From Curtobacterium flaccumfaciens (lineage in GTDB: Bacteria > Actinomycetota > Actinomycetes > Actinomycetales > Microbacteriaceae): a stretch of DNA of 64,000 nucleotides. The stretch lies in the NCBI GenBank assembly GCA_029689965.1, contig CP121450.1, positions 1,488,001-1,552,000 on the forward strand, written 5' to 3'. The notes below the pieces were generated by a model. That model did not search any database, was not told the origin of the DNA, and saw only the letters and a list, made by a program, of their open reading frames with translations. Of this stretch, positions 1 through 9,332 are shown piece after piece (position 1 is the stretch's first letter; each line of letters opens with the position of its first letter). The position numbers and the translations under genes are program-made.

Positions 1-553
1 CGAGCACGACCGCGGCGCCGGCGAGGGCCGCGAAGTCCGTCCCGTGTGCGAACACCACGGCGATGATGACGATCGCGATGAGGTCGTCGAGCACGGCCAG
101 GGCCAGCAGGAACACCCGCAGCGTCGAGGGCAGGCCACGACCGAACATCGCGAGTACGCCGAGTGCGAAGGCGATGTCCGTCGCAGTCGGGATCGGCCAG
201 CCGTGTCCGTACGGCGTCCCGGTCGTCACCACGAGGTAGATCCCGGCCGGCACCAGCACGCCACCCACTGCCGCGATCGCCGGGACGACCGCTGTCTTCG
301 GGTTCGACAGCTCGCCGACGACGAGTTCGTGCTTCAGCTCGATCGCGACGAGCAGGAAGAACACCGCGAGCAGGCCGTCGCTGATCCAGTGCGCCACCGA
401 GAGATCGAGCCCCGCCGCGCCCCACGGCGCGTGCACGTGCAGGACGTGCTCGAGCCCCGGCCCGGCCGGCGAATTGGCCACCAGGAGTCCGAGCACCGCA
501 GCCGTGAGCAGGGCGATGGCGCTGAAACGAGGGGAACGGACGAGTGCCGACAT
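1..553 (-). CDS. nhaA: Na+/H+ antiporter NhaA, N-terminal part (runs off the window)
   Basis: Inner-membrane antiporter that exports Na+ in exchange for H+. The reverse strand is open from an ATG at 553 to base 1 (184 codons), so roughly the C-terminal half lies outside the window. The family's diagnostic segments are visible: FFLLVAIELKHE (about residues 68-79), TATDIAFALGVLA (about 125-137), holding the ion-binding Asp equivalent to E. coli D133, and LAVLDDLIAIVI (about 154-165), holding the Asp pair equivalent to D163/D164. Several hydrophobic helices are evident. It is divergent from mazG across about 120 bp. Some actinobacterial NhaA proteins carry a C-terminal thioredoxin domain, which cannot be judged here. 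Confidence 0.93.
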   Translation of the reverse strand, partial: MSALVRSPRFSAIALLTAAVLGLLVANSPAGPGLEHVLHVHAPWGAAGLDLSVAHWISDGLLAVFFLLVAIELKHELVVGELSNPKTAVVPAIAAVGGVLVPAGIYLVVTTGTPYGHGWPIPTATDIAFALGVLAMFGRGLPSTLRVFLLALAVLDDLIAIVIIAVVFAHGTDFAALAGAAVVL

Positions 554-673
554 GTTGCTCCGTCGATCGGGATCGGGTGATGGTCCGTCGACCAGACTTC
601 CCGACACGCCACGTCCAGCATACCGGTCGCAGGTCGTGGCGGTCCACGGAGCCGAGCGTGGCACGATGACCGC

Positions 674-1663
674 ATGACCGCCGTCTCGGACCTCGTCGCC
701 GTCGTCGACCGCCTGCTCGCACCCTCCGGGGGCTGCGTGTGGAACCGGGAGCAGACCCATGCGTCGCTGGCGCGGTACGCGGTCGAGGAGTCCTACGAGC
801 TGGTCGACGCGATCGACTCCGGGGACGACGGCGAGCTGCGGGAAGAGCTCGGCGACGTCCTGTACCAGGTGGTCCTGCACGCGGGGCTCGCGGACTCCTT
901 CGACCTCGAGGACGTCGCGGCCGGCGCCCGGGACAAGATGGTCCGTCGGCATCCGCACGTGTTCGGCGACGAGCGGGCGGACACGGTCGAGGACGTCGTG
1001 CGGGTCTGGCGTGCAGCGAAGGCTGCCGAGAAGTCCTCGCGACGGAGTGTGTTCGACGGCGTGCCGCACGCGATGCCGCCGCTCGAGCGTGCAGTGAAGC
1101 TGCTGGAGCGACTGGAGGAACGCGGAGACGCCGACGCTGTCGTCGCGTCGGTCGTGGCGGACGCCGGGGATGCCGTGGGTGCAGGTGCAGGTGCAGGTGC
1201 AGGTGCAGGTGCAGGTGGGCGCGCGGATGCGGGCGCCAGCGCTACTGCGGATGCGCGTGCCGGTGCGGGTGTCCGCGCTGGTGCGGGTGTCGTCGATCCG
1301 GGGTGGGGAAATGAGGTGCTCGCGATGATCGCTCGGGCGCGGAACGCCGGTGTCGACCCGATCGCGAGCTTGCGCGCGTCCGTCGCAGGCCTGGAGGCGG
1401 CGGGTCGCGCGAGTGAGCGAGCGCAGCGTGCGCAGCGCATGTGGAGGATGCAGCAGCTTGTGTCGTCGCTCCGGAAAATGCGGGCGTCCCCCAACCCGAA
1501 AAAGGAGGACGCCCGCGAGCGGGCCGACGGCACCACCAGGGATAGAGGTGCCGTCAGGAAACCCGCTCGAACCGCGGGGCACACTGCAGCACGTTGCCCA
1601 CGCGATCGGTTCAGCGGATGGATCAGGCACCCGCCGAACCGAAGTTCTGAATCCAGCATATGA
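674..1663 (+). CDS. mazG: MazG-family nucleotide pyrophosphohydrolase with Gly-Ala repeat linker
   Basis: Hydrolyses nucleoside triphosphates to NMP and pyrophosphate, a house-cleaning role. The MazG helical core is clear in the first 110 residues: CVWNREQTHASL, then VEESYELVDAI and ELREELGDVLYQVVLHA, which supply the metal-binding E-x-x-E and E-x-x-D residues. A low-complexity Gly/Ala linker (about residues 165-205) follows, encoded partly by six perfect GGTGCA hexamers. A short MazG-like tail (EVLAMIARARNAGVDP, about 215-230) comes after it. The last ~80 codons do not look like MazG and overlap a strong hairpin element near 1480-1568. The true stop may therefore be near 1410-1480, with a frameshift extending the reading frame. 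Function is well supported; the 3' end is uncertain. Confidence 0.82.
   Translation: MTAVSDLVAVVDRLLAPSGGCVWNREQTHASLARYAVEESYELVDAIDSGDDGELREELGDVLYQVVLHAGLADSFDLEDVAAGARDKMVRRHPHVFGDERADTVEDVVRVWRAAKAAEKSSRRSVFDGVPHAMPPLERAVKLLERLEERGDADAVVASVVADAGDAVGAGAGAGAGAGAGGRADAGASATADARAGAGVRAGAGVVDPGWGNEVLAMIARARNAGVDPIASLRASVAGLEAAGRASERAQRAQRMWRMQQLVSSLRKMRASPNPKKEDARERADGTTRDRGAVRKPARTAGHTAARCPRDRFSGWIRHPPNRSSESSI
1178..1213 (+). repeat. Six tandem GGTGCA hexamers inside mazG
   Basis: Six uninterrupted copies of a 6-bp unit lie in frame and encode (Gly-Ala)6. Because the unit is a multiple of three, copy-number change would lengthen or shorten the linker without shifting the frame. Confidence 0.9.
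1480..1568. other. Compact multi-stem inverted-repeat element upstream of hisS
   Basis: Three perfect stems are packed into 89 bp: a 10-bp stem pairing 1480-1489 with 1507-1516, a 7-bp stem pairing 1517-1523 with 1562-1568, and a 9-bp stem nested inside it pairing 1526-1534 with 1547-1555. It could be a terminator for mazG, a leader RNA for hisS or a small RNA on either strand. On the minus strand the first stem is followed by a short T-containing tract. I could not match it to TPP, SAM, cobalamin, glycine, T-box or 6C consensus features. The bases from here to 1714 contain no other gene I can support. Confidence 0.5.
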
Positions 1664-1714
1664 CCAGTTCGCCGCCCGCGCAAGTCCACGACGTCGATCT
1701 GCCAGAATCGACGC

Positions 1715-2956
1715 ATGGCTTCGACCGTGACGGCTCCCCGTGGCATGCGCGACTTCCTCCCGGCCGACAAGGCCCGGCGCGAGCACGTGCTCGGCGTGAT
1801 CCGCGGTGTGTACGCCCGACACGGGTTCGACGAGATCGAGACGCCGGTCGTCGAGGACGCGTCGCGCCTGCACTCGGGCCTCGGCGGTGACAACGAGAAG
1901 CTCGCGTTCGCGGTCATGAAGCGTGGGCTCTCCACCGAGGACCTGCAGCGGGCCGAGGTACCGCTCGACCTGGCCGACCTCGGACTCCGGTTCGACCTGA
2001 CGGTGCCGCTCGCCCGGTTCTACGCTTCGCACCGCGCCGAGCTCCCGTCGGTCTTCCGTGCGGTGCAGATCGCGCCGGTGTGGCGAGCGGAGCGGCCGCA
2101 GAAGGGCCGATACCGCCAGTTCGTGCAGTGCGACATCGACATCCTGGGCGAGCCGGACAGCTCGCCGAGATCGAAGCTCATCCGCGCCACCACCGCTGCG
2201 CTCGACGCACTCGGCATCGCCGGGACGACCATCCGGATCAACGATCGCCGGATCCTCGTGGCGCTCCTGGCCTCGTGGGGATCACAGACCCGGCCGCCGC
2301 CGACCGGGCGCTCATCACGATCGACAAGCTGGACAAGATCGGACCGGACGGCGTCGCGGCCGAGCTCCGCGACACGATCGGCGTCGAGCTCCCGGGCTCG
2401 AGGACACGATCCGGTCGCTCGAGTCCGCCGACTGGGAGACGGTCGCAGGAGCGGCGTGGCTCGACGCCGAGGCGTTCGACGATCTGCTCCGTCTGCGTTC
2501 CGCGCTGCCGGGGGTCGACCTGCGGTTCGACCCGACCCTCGTGCGTGGCATGGGTACTACACGGGCACGATCTTCGAGGTCGCGCACCCGGACTTCGGCT
2601 ACAGCCTCGGCGGCGGCGGCCGGTACGACGGCATGATCGGCCGGTTCCTCGGACAGGAGGTCCCGGCGGTCGGGTTCTCGCTCGGCTTCGAGCGGCTCGT
2701 CGACCTCGTCACGCTGCCCGAGTCGGCGGAGTCGGACGCGGTGGTGCTCGTGTACGACCGCGACGTCGACCCGGTCCGGCTCGCGGCGCTCAAGTCCGAG
2801 GCGCTCGACGCGCACCGGCGTGTACGGCTCGAACGGCGCACGAAGAACGTGAAGAACCTGCTCGCCGGACTCGCCGAGCAGGGTTTCGACGCCTTCGCCT
2901 CGGTGACCGCCGGGACCGAGTCCCTCGAGGCCGTGGAGTTCCGCCCGCTCGCCTGA
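1715..2956 (+). CDS. hisS: Histidyl-tRNA synthetase (broken by several 1-bp indels)
   Basis: Charges tRNA-His with histidine in the cytoplasm; essential class II synthetase. The ATG at 1715 is followed by the N-terminal motif APRGMRDFLP. Other family marks are FDLTVPLARF, a motif-2 region with RAVQIAPVWRAERPQKGRYRQF, a YTGTIFEV/GYSLGGGGRYDGM histidine site, and AVGFSLGFERL (motif 3). The coding sequence changes frame near 2160 and 2175 (compensating, both at AGCT), 2277, 2398 and 2551, giving about 413 codons when rejoined. Every frame break leaves family-matching residues on both sides. Since the gene is essential and normally single-copy, the breaks are best read as sequence errors. It is transcribed toward eno, about 100 bp apart. 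Confidence 0.93.
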   Translation: MASTVTAPRGMRDFLPADKARREHVLGVIRGVYARHGFDEIETPVVEDASRLHSGLGGDNEKLAFAVMKRGLSTEDLQRAEVPLDLADLGLRFDLTVPLARFYASHRAELPSVFRAVQIAPVWRAERPQKGRYRQFVQCDIDILGEPDSSPRSKLIRATTAALDALGIAGTTIRINDRRILVALLASWGSQTRPPPTGRSSRSTSWTRSDRTASRPSSATRSASSSRARGHDPVARVRRLGDGRRSGVARRRGVRRSAPSAFRAAGGRPAVRPDPRAWHGYYTGTIFEVAHPDFGYSLGGGGRYDGMIGRFLGQEVPAVGFSLGFERLVDLVTLPESAESDAVVLVYDRDVDPVRLAALKSEALDAHRRVRLERRTKNVKNLLAGLAEQGFDAFASVTAGTESLEAVEFRPLA

Positions 2957-3008
2957 CTTCTCCACAGGTGCCGTCACGGACGCCTCGTGTTCACCTCCGC
3001 CTCGGTAG

Positions 3009-4767
<1,759 letters not shown>

Positions 4768-4832
4768 TGAGAGGGAGCCGCACGACCGCGCGCCGGACTC
4801 GGCCCACCGAGCCACCGGGTTATCGTCGACCC

Positions 4833-5366
4833 GTGCCCAGCCAGAAGCCCCGCGTCCGCCGCGTCCCCGTGGCGCTGCCGGAGGGCGGCACGCCCGACCA
4901 GCCGTGGTACCGCTCGATCCGGTTCTCCGGATTCAGCCTGCTCATGCTCGCGATCATCGTGCTGTTCGTCGTCGTGCTCGCGCCGTCGCTCCGCACGCTC
5001 ATCCAGCAGCAGGAGCAGATCGCCCAGCAGCAGCGCGAGGTGGCGAGCCAGAAGGCCGACGTCGCGCAGAAGAAGAAGGACGTCGCCCGCTGGGACGACC
5101 CGGCGTACATCGAGGCGCAGGCGCGCGATCGACTGCTCTACGTGTACCCGGGCGAGGAGAGCTACCTCGTCATGGGGGCTGAGAGCGCGAAGGCCGACGG
5201 CAAGCCCACGACGGACTCGGGCACGCCCGTGAGCTCCACCGTGCAGACGCCGAAGGTCGACTGGGTGCAGGCGATGCTGTCCTCGGTGCTCGAGTCCGGG
5301 CTGACCGAGAAGAGCACGCAGGAGCTCGTCGCACCGGACGTCTCCGGGACCGGCGACACGAAGTAG
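4833..5366 (+). CDS. FtsB/DivIC-family septum formation initiator
   Basis: Bitopic division protein expected to act with FtsL and FtsQ at the septum. GTG start at 4833; about 35 cytoplasmic residues, one transmembrane helix (SLLMLAIIVLFVVVLAPSL, about 34-52), then a Gln/Lys-rich coiled coil (IQQQEQIAQQQREVASQ). The family signature WDDPAYIEAQARDRLLYVYP follows at about residues 88-107. The tail of about 60 residues is Ser/Thr-rich and variable. Its place between eno and DUF501 is the conserved actinobacterial arrangement. The reading frame is intact. Confidence 0.9.
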   Translation: MPSQKPRVRRVPVALPEGGTPDQPWYRSIRFSGFSLLMLAIIVLFVVVLAPSLRTLIQQQEQIAQQQREVASQKADVAQKKKDVARWDDPAYIEAQARDRLLYVYPGEESYLVMGAESAKADGKPTTDSGTPVSSTVQTPKVDWVQAMLSSVLESGLTEKSTQELVAPDVSGTGDTK

Positions 5367-5401
5367 GACCTCCCACGCGACTCCGGTAGGCTCACGTACC
5401 C

Positions 5402-5953
5402 GTGACGACCCCTCCCTTCGACCCGCCCACCGAGCGCGACATCCAGGTCGTGTCGGCGCAGCTCGGCCGACCGGCGCGCGACGTCATCGGGATCGCGGCC
5501 CGCTGCGTCTGTGGCAACCCCACCGTCGTGTCCACGAAGCCCCGGCTGTCGAACGGCACCCCGTTCCCGACGCTGTACTACCTGTGCCATCCCGCGGCCA
5601 CCGCTGCGATCAGCACCCTCGAGGCCAACCAGGTCATGCCGGAACTGGCTGCCCTGCTCGAGGACCCGACCATCGCCGAGCAGTACCGCGCGGCGCACGA
5701 GTCCTACCTGGCCGATCGCGAGTCGATCGAGCACGTCGAGGAGATCGACGGCATCACCGCCGGTGGCATGCCCACCCGCGTGAAGTGCCTGCACGCGCTC
5801 GTCGGCCACGCCCTCGCCGCCGGACCCGGCGTCAACCCCATCGGCGACCTCGCGCTCGAGCGCGCGAGCTGGTCGCCCTCCCGGTGCGAATGCCGGGCGT
5901 ATGATGGGGTTGCAGACGCTGGAGTCGGGCGGGTGGCGGCGAAGTCTGAGTAG
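5402..5953 (+). CDS. DUF501 domain protein
   Basis: Conserved actinobacterial protein of unknown function, usually found beside the FtsB-like gene and often before an exopolyphosphatase. The GTG start lies 35 bp after the previous stop, suggesting co-transcription. Family marks include VVSAQLGRPARDVIGIAARC, CGNPTVVSTKPRL with conserved Cys residues, GTPFPTLYYLCHP, GGMPTRVKCLHAL and a C-terminal SWSPSRCEC, a Cys pattern compatible with metal binding (inference). Here the next gene is a type II NADH dehydrogenase instead of ppx. Confidence 0.88.
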   Translation: MTTPPFDPPTERDIQVVSAQLGRPARDVIGIAARCVCGNPTVVSTKPRLSNGTPFPTLYYLCHPAATAAISTLEANQVMPELAALLEDPTIAEQYRAAHESYLADRESIEHVEEIDGITAGGMPTRVKCLHALVGHALAAGPGVNPIGDLALERASWSPSRCECRAYDGVADAGVGRVAAKSE

Positions 5954-5990
5954 ACTCCCGGCAAACCCCCATCCAAGGAGATCATTCCCC

Positions 5991-7477
5991 GTGCCCAAGA
6001 TCCTCGTCGTCGGCGGCGGTTACGCCGGCTTCTACACCGCCTGGAAGCTCGAGAAGCACCTTCGTCAGGGCGAAGCAGAGGTCGTGATGGTGGACCCGCT
6101 GCCGTACATGACGTACCAGCCGTTCCTCCCGGAGGTCGCCGCCGGCTCCATCGAGCCGCGCCACGCGATCGTCGCGCACCGCCGTCACCTCAAGAAGACC
6201 CGGGTCGTCACGGCCAAGGTCACGAAGGTCGACCACGCCGCCAAGACGGCGACGATCACGCCGGCCGAGGGCGAGGCGTGGGAGGAGTCCTACGACCAGA
6301 TCGTCATGACCGCGGGGGCGGTCTCGCGCACCTTCCCGATCCCGGGTGTCGCGGACGAGGCCATCGGCCTCAAGACCATCGAAGAGGCCGCGGCGATCCG
6401 CGACAAGATCCTCACGAACTTCCACAAGGCCGCGAACCTGCCGGCCGGTCCCGAGCGCGACCGCCTGCTGACCGTCGTGGTCGTCGGCGGTGGCTTCGCC
6501 GGCATCGAGGTGTTCGCCGAGCTCCGCTCCTTCGTCACCGACCTGCTGAAAGCTACCCGCAGCTGTCCTTCGACGACACGCACTTCCACCTCGTCGAGGC
6601 GATGGGCCGCATCATGCCCGAGGTCTCGCTCGAGACGTCGCACTGGGTGCTCAAGAACCTCGCACAGCGCGGTGCGACGGTGCACCTCGAGACGCAGCTG
6701 GCCTCCGCGGTCGGCGGCGTCTGCGAGCTCAAGACGAACGACGGCGCGATCGAGACGATCGAGTCCGACCTCATCATCTGGACCGCCGGCGTCATGGCGA
6801 ACCCGATGGTCAAGGGGACCGGCCTCCCGCTCGAGCAGCGTGGCCGCATCCGCGTGCAGCCCGACCTGCGTGTCGTCGACGACAACGGCGTGATCGCCGA
6901 TGCGTGGGCGTGCGGTGACGTCGCGGCCGTGCCGGACCTCACGGGTGGCGGCGTCGGCGGCTTCTGCGTGCCGAACGCGCAGCACGCGGTCCGTCAGGCG
7001 AAGCAGCTTGCGAAGAACCTCGTCGCGACCATCCGTGGCGAGGCGACGAGCGACTACAAGCACGAGAACCTCGGCGCCGTCGCGGGTCTCGGTCTCGGCA
7101 TCGGTGTCTTCCAGTCCGGCAAGTTCGCGATGAAGGGCTTCCTCGCGTGGGGTGCCCACCGCGGCTACCACGGCATGGCGATGCCGTCGTGGGAGCGCAA
7201 GTGGCGCGTCATCGGCGACTGGGTGGGTGGCTTCTTCCTGGGCCGGGACATCGCGTCGCTCGACGACCGTGAGACCCCGCGCGCCGCGTTCGAGGCCTTC
7301 GCGTCGCGTCCGAAGCCTGCAGCCGAGGCGCCCGCGGCCCCGGTCGAGCCCGCGAAGCCGGCGACCGCTCCGGAAGAGGGCAAGCCCGCCGGTGCCGCCG
7401 GCCCCGCCTACGGTGAGCCGGCGAAGGACGTCTCCCACGAGGCCGAGCCGGTGAAGGCCGACGCGGACGCCAAGTAG
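5991..7477 (+). CDS. ndh: Type II NADH dehydrogenase (NDH-2), one frameshift
   Basis: Membrane-associated flavoprotein that passes electrons from NADH to menaquinone without pumping protons. The GTG start has AAGGAG eleven bases upstream. The N-terminal FAD-binding loop ILVVGGGYAGFYTAWKLE and the second dinucleotide loop LTVVVVGGGFAGIEVFAEL (about residues 160-178) are intact, as are DAWACGDVAAVPD and the quinone-side GGVGGFCVPNAQHAVRQ. The frame breaks at about 6549, where an AAGAGCTAC appears to have lost a base (AAAGCTAC, an AGCT site). A 60-residue Ala/Pro/Glu-rich tail extends beyond the core family length. A hairpin at 7494-7521 follows. Confidence 0.93.
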
Positions 7478-7493
7478 GTCCTGCACCACGCGA

Positions 7494-7521
7494 GAGGCGG
7501 TCACCCACGGGTGGCCGCCTC
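7494..7521 (+). terminator. Terminator after ndh
   Basis: GAGGCGG-CAC pairs with GTGGCCGCCTC (one mismatch) around a short loop, 16 bp after the ndh stop, followed by TTCGTCGTC. Confidence 0.6.
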
Positions 7522-7557
7522 TTCGTCGTCGAGTGCGTCGGTAGGCTGATCCGGCCC

Positions 7558-7631
7558 GCCCCGTGGCCCAATCGGTAGAGGCACGCGACTTAAAATCGCC
7601 GAAGCTGTGGGTTCGAGTCCCACCGGGGTAC
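7558..7631 (+). tRNA. tRNA with UAA anticodon (Leu by anticodon), short variable loop
   Basis: The cloverleaf can be drawn directly: D-stem 7566-7568/7580-7582, anticodon arm 7584-7600 with loop CTTAAAA (anticodon TAA), and T-arm 7607-7623 with loop TTCGAGT. The variable region is only 5-6 nt, whereas bacterial leucine tRNAs normally have a long variable arm. The acceptor reads as a 4-C run against a 4-G run, one pair short of seven, which fits homopolymer undercalling on both strands. The variable loop carries GAAGCT, again an AGCT site prone to indels here. CCA is not encoded. Anticodon identity is clear; aminoacylation identity is inferred. Confidence 0.8.
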
Positions 7632-7750
7632 TGCACGAGTCTCGCCGCCGGTACGCCGAGACTCGGTGTACGCGACACGCCTCGCGATCCCGAGCGCAAG
7701 ACTTGTCGCCCAGCGCGAGACTCGCACGAGCGACTCCGCCGCACCAGCCC
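7631..7750. repeat. GAGTCTCG/CGAGACTC inverted repeats between tRNA and thrE
   Basis: CGAGTCTCG (7635-7643) is answered by CGAGACTCG at about 7658-7666, with further CAAGACTTG and CGAGACTCG copies downstream to about 7730. The same octamer family recurs at 24.8 kb and 26.6 kb in other intergenic gaps. No coding potential is evident. Confidence 0.6.
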
Positions 7751-7771
7751 CGGGCGGTACCATCGACACTC

Positions 7772-9093
7772 GTGGTCGGTCTCGGAAGCGCGCTCGCGAA
7801 CCTGCGCAACGCCCTCGGCCGGCCGGAGGCCCACGTCGAGGTCGTCGACGGCGAGACCGTCCCCGTCGGGATGCTGCTCGGCACGCTCGGTGCCCTGCTC
7901 CTCGACGCCGGCAGCTCCGTCACCGACGTCCGGTCGGCGCTCGAGAAGGCCCGCGACGCCGCCGGGGTCGGGCCGACGCTCGCCGTCGGGGTGCTCCCCG
8001 CGCTGGTCATGGTCAGCGAGACCTCGAGCGGGGCCGCCACGATCGTGAACGCCGAGGGCGTCGAGCTGTCGTTCCGGCAGGCGGCCCGGGCGAACCGGCT
8101 CGTGCTCGGCCTGGAGAGCGGCTCCATCGCCCTCGCCGAGATCCCCGCACGTGTCCGGGCCATCCGTGCCGGCACCGTCCCGCCCCGGCGCTGCCGTGGA
8201 TCCTCGGGAACGCCCTGACGTCCGCCGGGCTCGCGGTCGTGTTCCGCTGCCCGTGGTGGGCGGTCCTCGTCGCGCTCGGGGTCGGAGCGGTCGTCGGTGT
8301 GATCGGGCTCCTGCTCCGCCGCTTCCGCGAGGCGGTGGCGATCATCCCGTTCCTCGCCGCGTTCGTGTCGACGACGATCGTCGGGCTCGTCGCCGCCGGG
8401 ACCGGGTTCGACCACGTCCCGCTCTTCGCGGTGTGTGCCCCGTCGCGGTGTTCGTCCCGGTGCGCTCATCACGAACGCCCTGCTCGAGCTCACCGCTGCC
8501 GACATCGTCACCGGGTCGTCCCGGCTCGTGCAGGGGCTCATCATGCTGGGGTTCATGGCGGCCGGGATCGCGGCGGGGAGCGCTCTGACCGGGTTGCACG
8601 TCGATCCGTCCTCGGCGGCGCTCGTCGGCGAGGTCGCCGGCGTCGGCACCGACCGCGGCGGCTGGGAGGCGGTCCCGCCCTACTGGGTGTCGTGGGTGGC
8701 CGTGGTGGTCCTCGCCGTCGGGCTCGGCCTGGTGTTCCGGTCCGGCTGGCGTCTGGCGCTCGTGTCGGTCGCCGTCATGACCACGGCGTACGCCGTCGTG
8801 AGCGGGATCACCCCGGTGTGGGGCAGCGTCGTCGCGACGGGTGCAGCGTCGGCCCTGCTGTTCGTGGCCACGCGTCTGCTGGAACGCCTCGTGCCGGCGG
8901 TCCCGCCACGGTGTCGTTCTTCCCGGCGTTCCTGCTGCTCGTGCCGGGAACGGTCGGGCTCGTCGCGGTCGCCACGTTCGACCCGGTGGCGCTGGCGACG
9001 CCGCTCGCCACCTTCGTGAGCCTGTGCGTGGGCACGAAGATCGGCGGCCTGCTGCCCGGGCTCTTCGCACGGAACGCACCGCACCGCGGGTAG
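7772..9093 (+). CDS. Threonine/serine exporter family protein (ThrE-like), several indels
   Basis: Predicted polytopic permease that exports threonine or serine. The cytoplasmic N-terminal half shows SETSSGAATIVN and ELSFRQAARANRL typical of the ThrE-type domain. The membrane half contains many hydrophobic helices and the signature PGALITNALLELTAADIV followed by SRLVQGLIMLGF. The C-terminal second domain (FFPAFLLLVPGTVGLV, SLCVGTKIGGLLPGLF) is also present. The coding sequence changes frame near 8195, 8442, 8460 and 8912, each consistent with a lost C or G in a short G/C run. The GTG at 7772 is chosen because the family-like sequence begins there. Substrate is inferred from family only. Confidence 0.85.
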
Positions 9094-9114
9094 CCGACCG
9101 CGCCGCGCGTGAGA

Positions 9115-9256
9115 TGCCGATTCGCGCGTCGGCGGCCCTTTCGCGCGTGGCATGCAGAATCGCGCGTGGCATGCAGAATCGCGCTTAGGACGTCGAAACT
9201 TCTGACTCCCTACGCGCGATTCCGCTTTCCAGCGCGCGTGCGATGGGCAGGAACGG
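9115..9256. repeat. Dispersed GAATCGCGCG repeat, copy 1
   Basis: CAGAATCGCGCG direct repeats, an inverted TACGCGCGATTC arm, then TTCCAGCGCGCGTGCGATGG and GCAGGAACG. The same modules in the same order occur at 21829-22031. It sits in the convergent gap between the exporter and the acyl-CoA synthetase. Confidence 0.75.
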
Positions 9257-9286
9257 TGGGCGGGGAGGTCGCGACGCGACGCAGGG

Positions 9287-9332
9287 ACGGACTGGAGGCG
9301 CGGGGCGGGGCCGCCCCGCGCCTCCAGTCCGT
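9287..9332. terminator. REP-like palindrome, bidirectional terminator
   Basis: A 22-bp perfect inverted repeat (9287-9308 with 9311-9332) with a 2-nt centre, built on GGACTGGAGGCGCGG. It ends on the stop codon of the minus-strand acyl-CoA synthetase and faces the exporter gene, so it likely terminates both. Confidence 0.75.

Noticed and set aside
1480..1714. T-box or 6C RNA before hisS
   Set aside because: I see no T-box specifier/antiterminator sequence and no pair of hairpins with six-C loops; left as unassigned structure.
793..1935. Minus-strand open frame across mazG and the hisS start
   Set aside because: Antisense to two genes with clear families; translation is Ala/Ser/Arg-rich with no recognisable domain.
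7558..7631. bldA-type class II tRNA-Leu(UUA)
   Set aside because: The long variable arm of bldA is absent.
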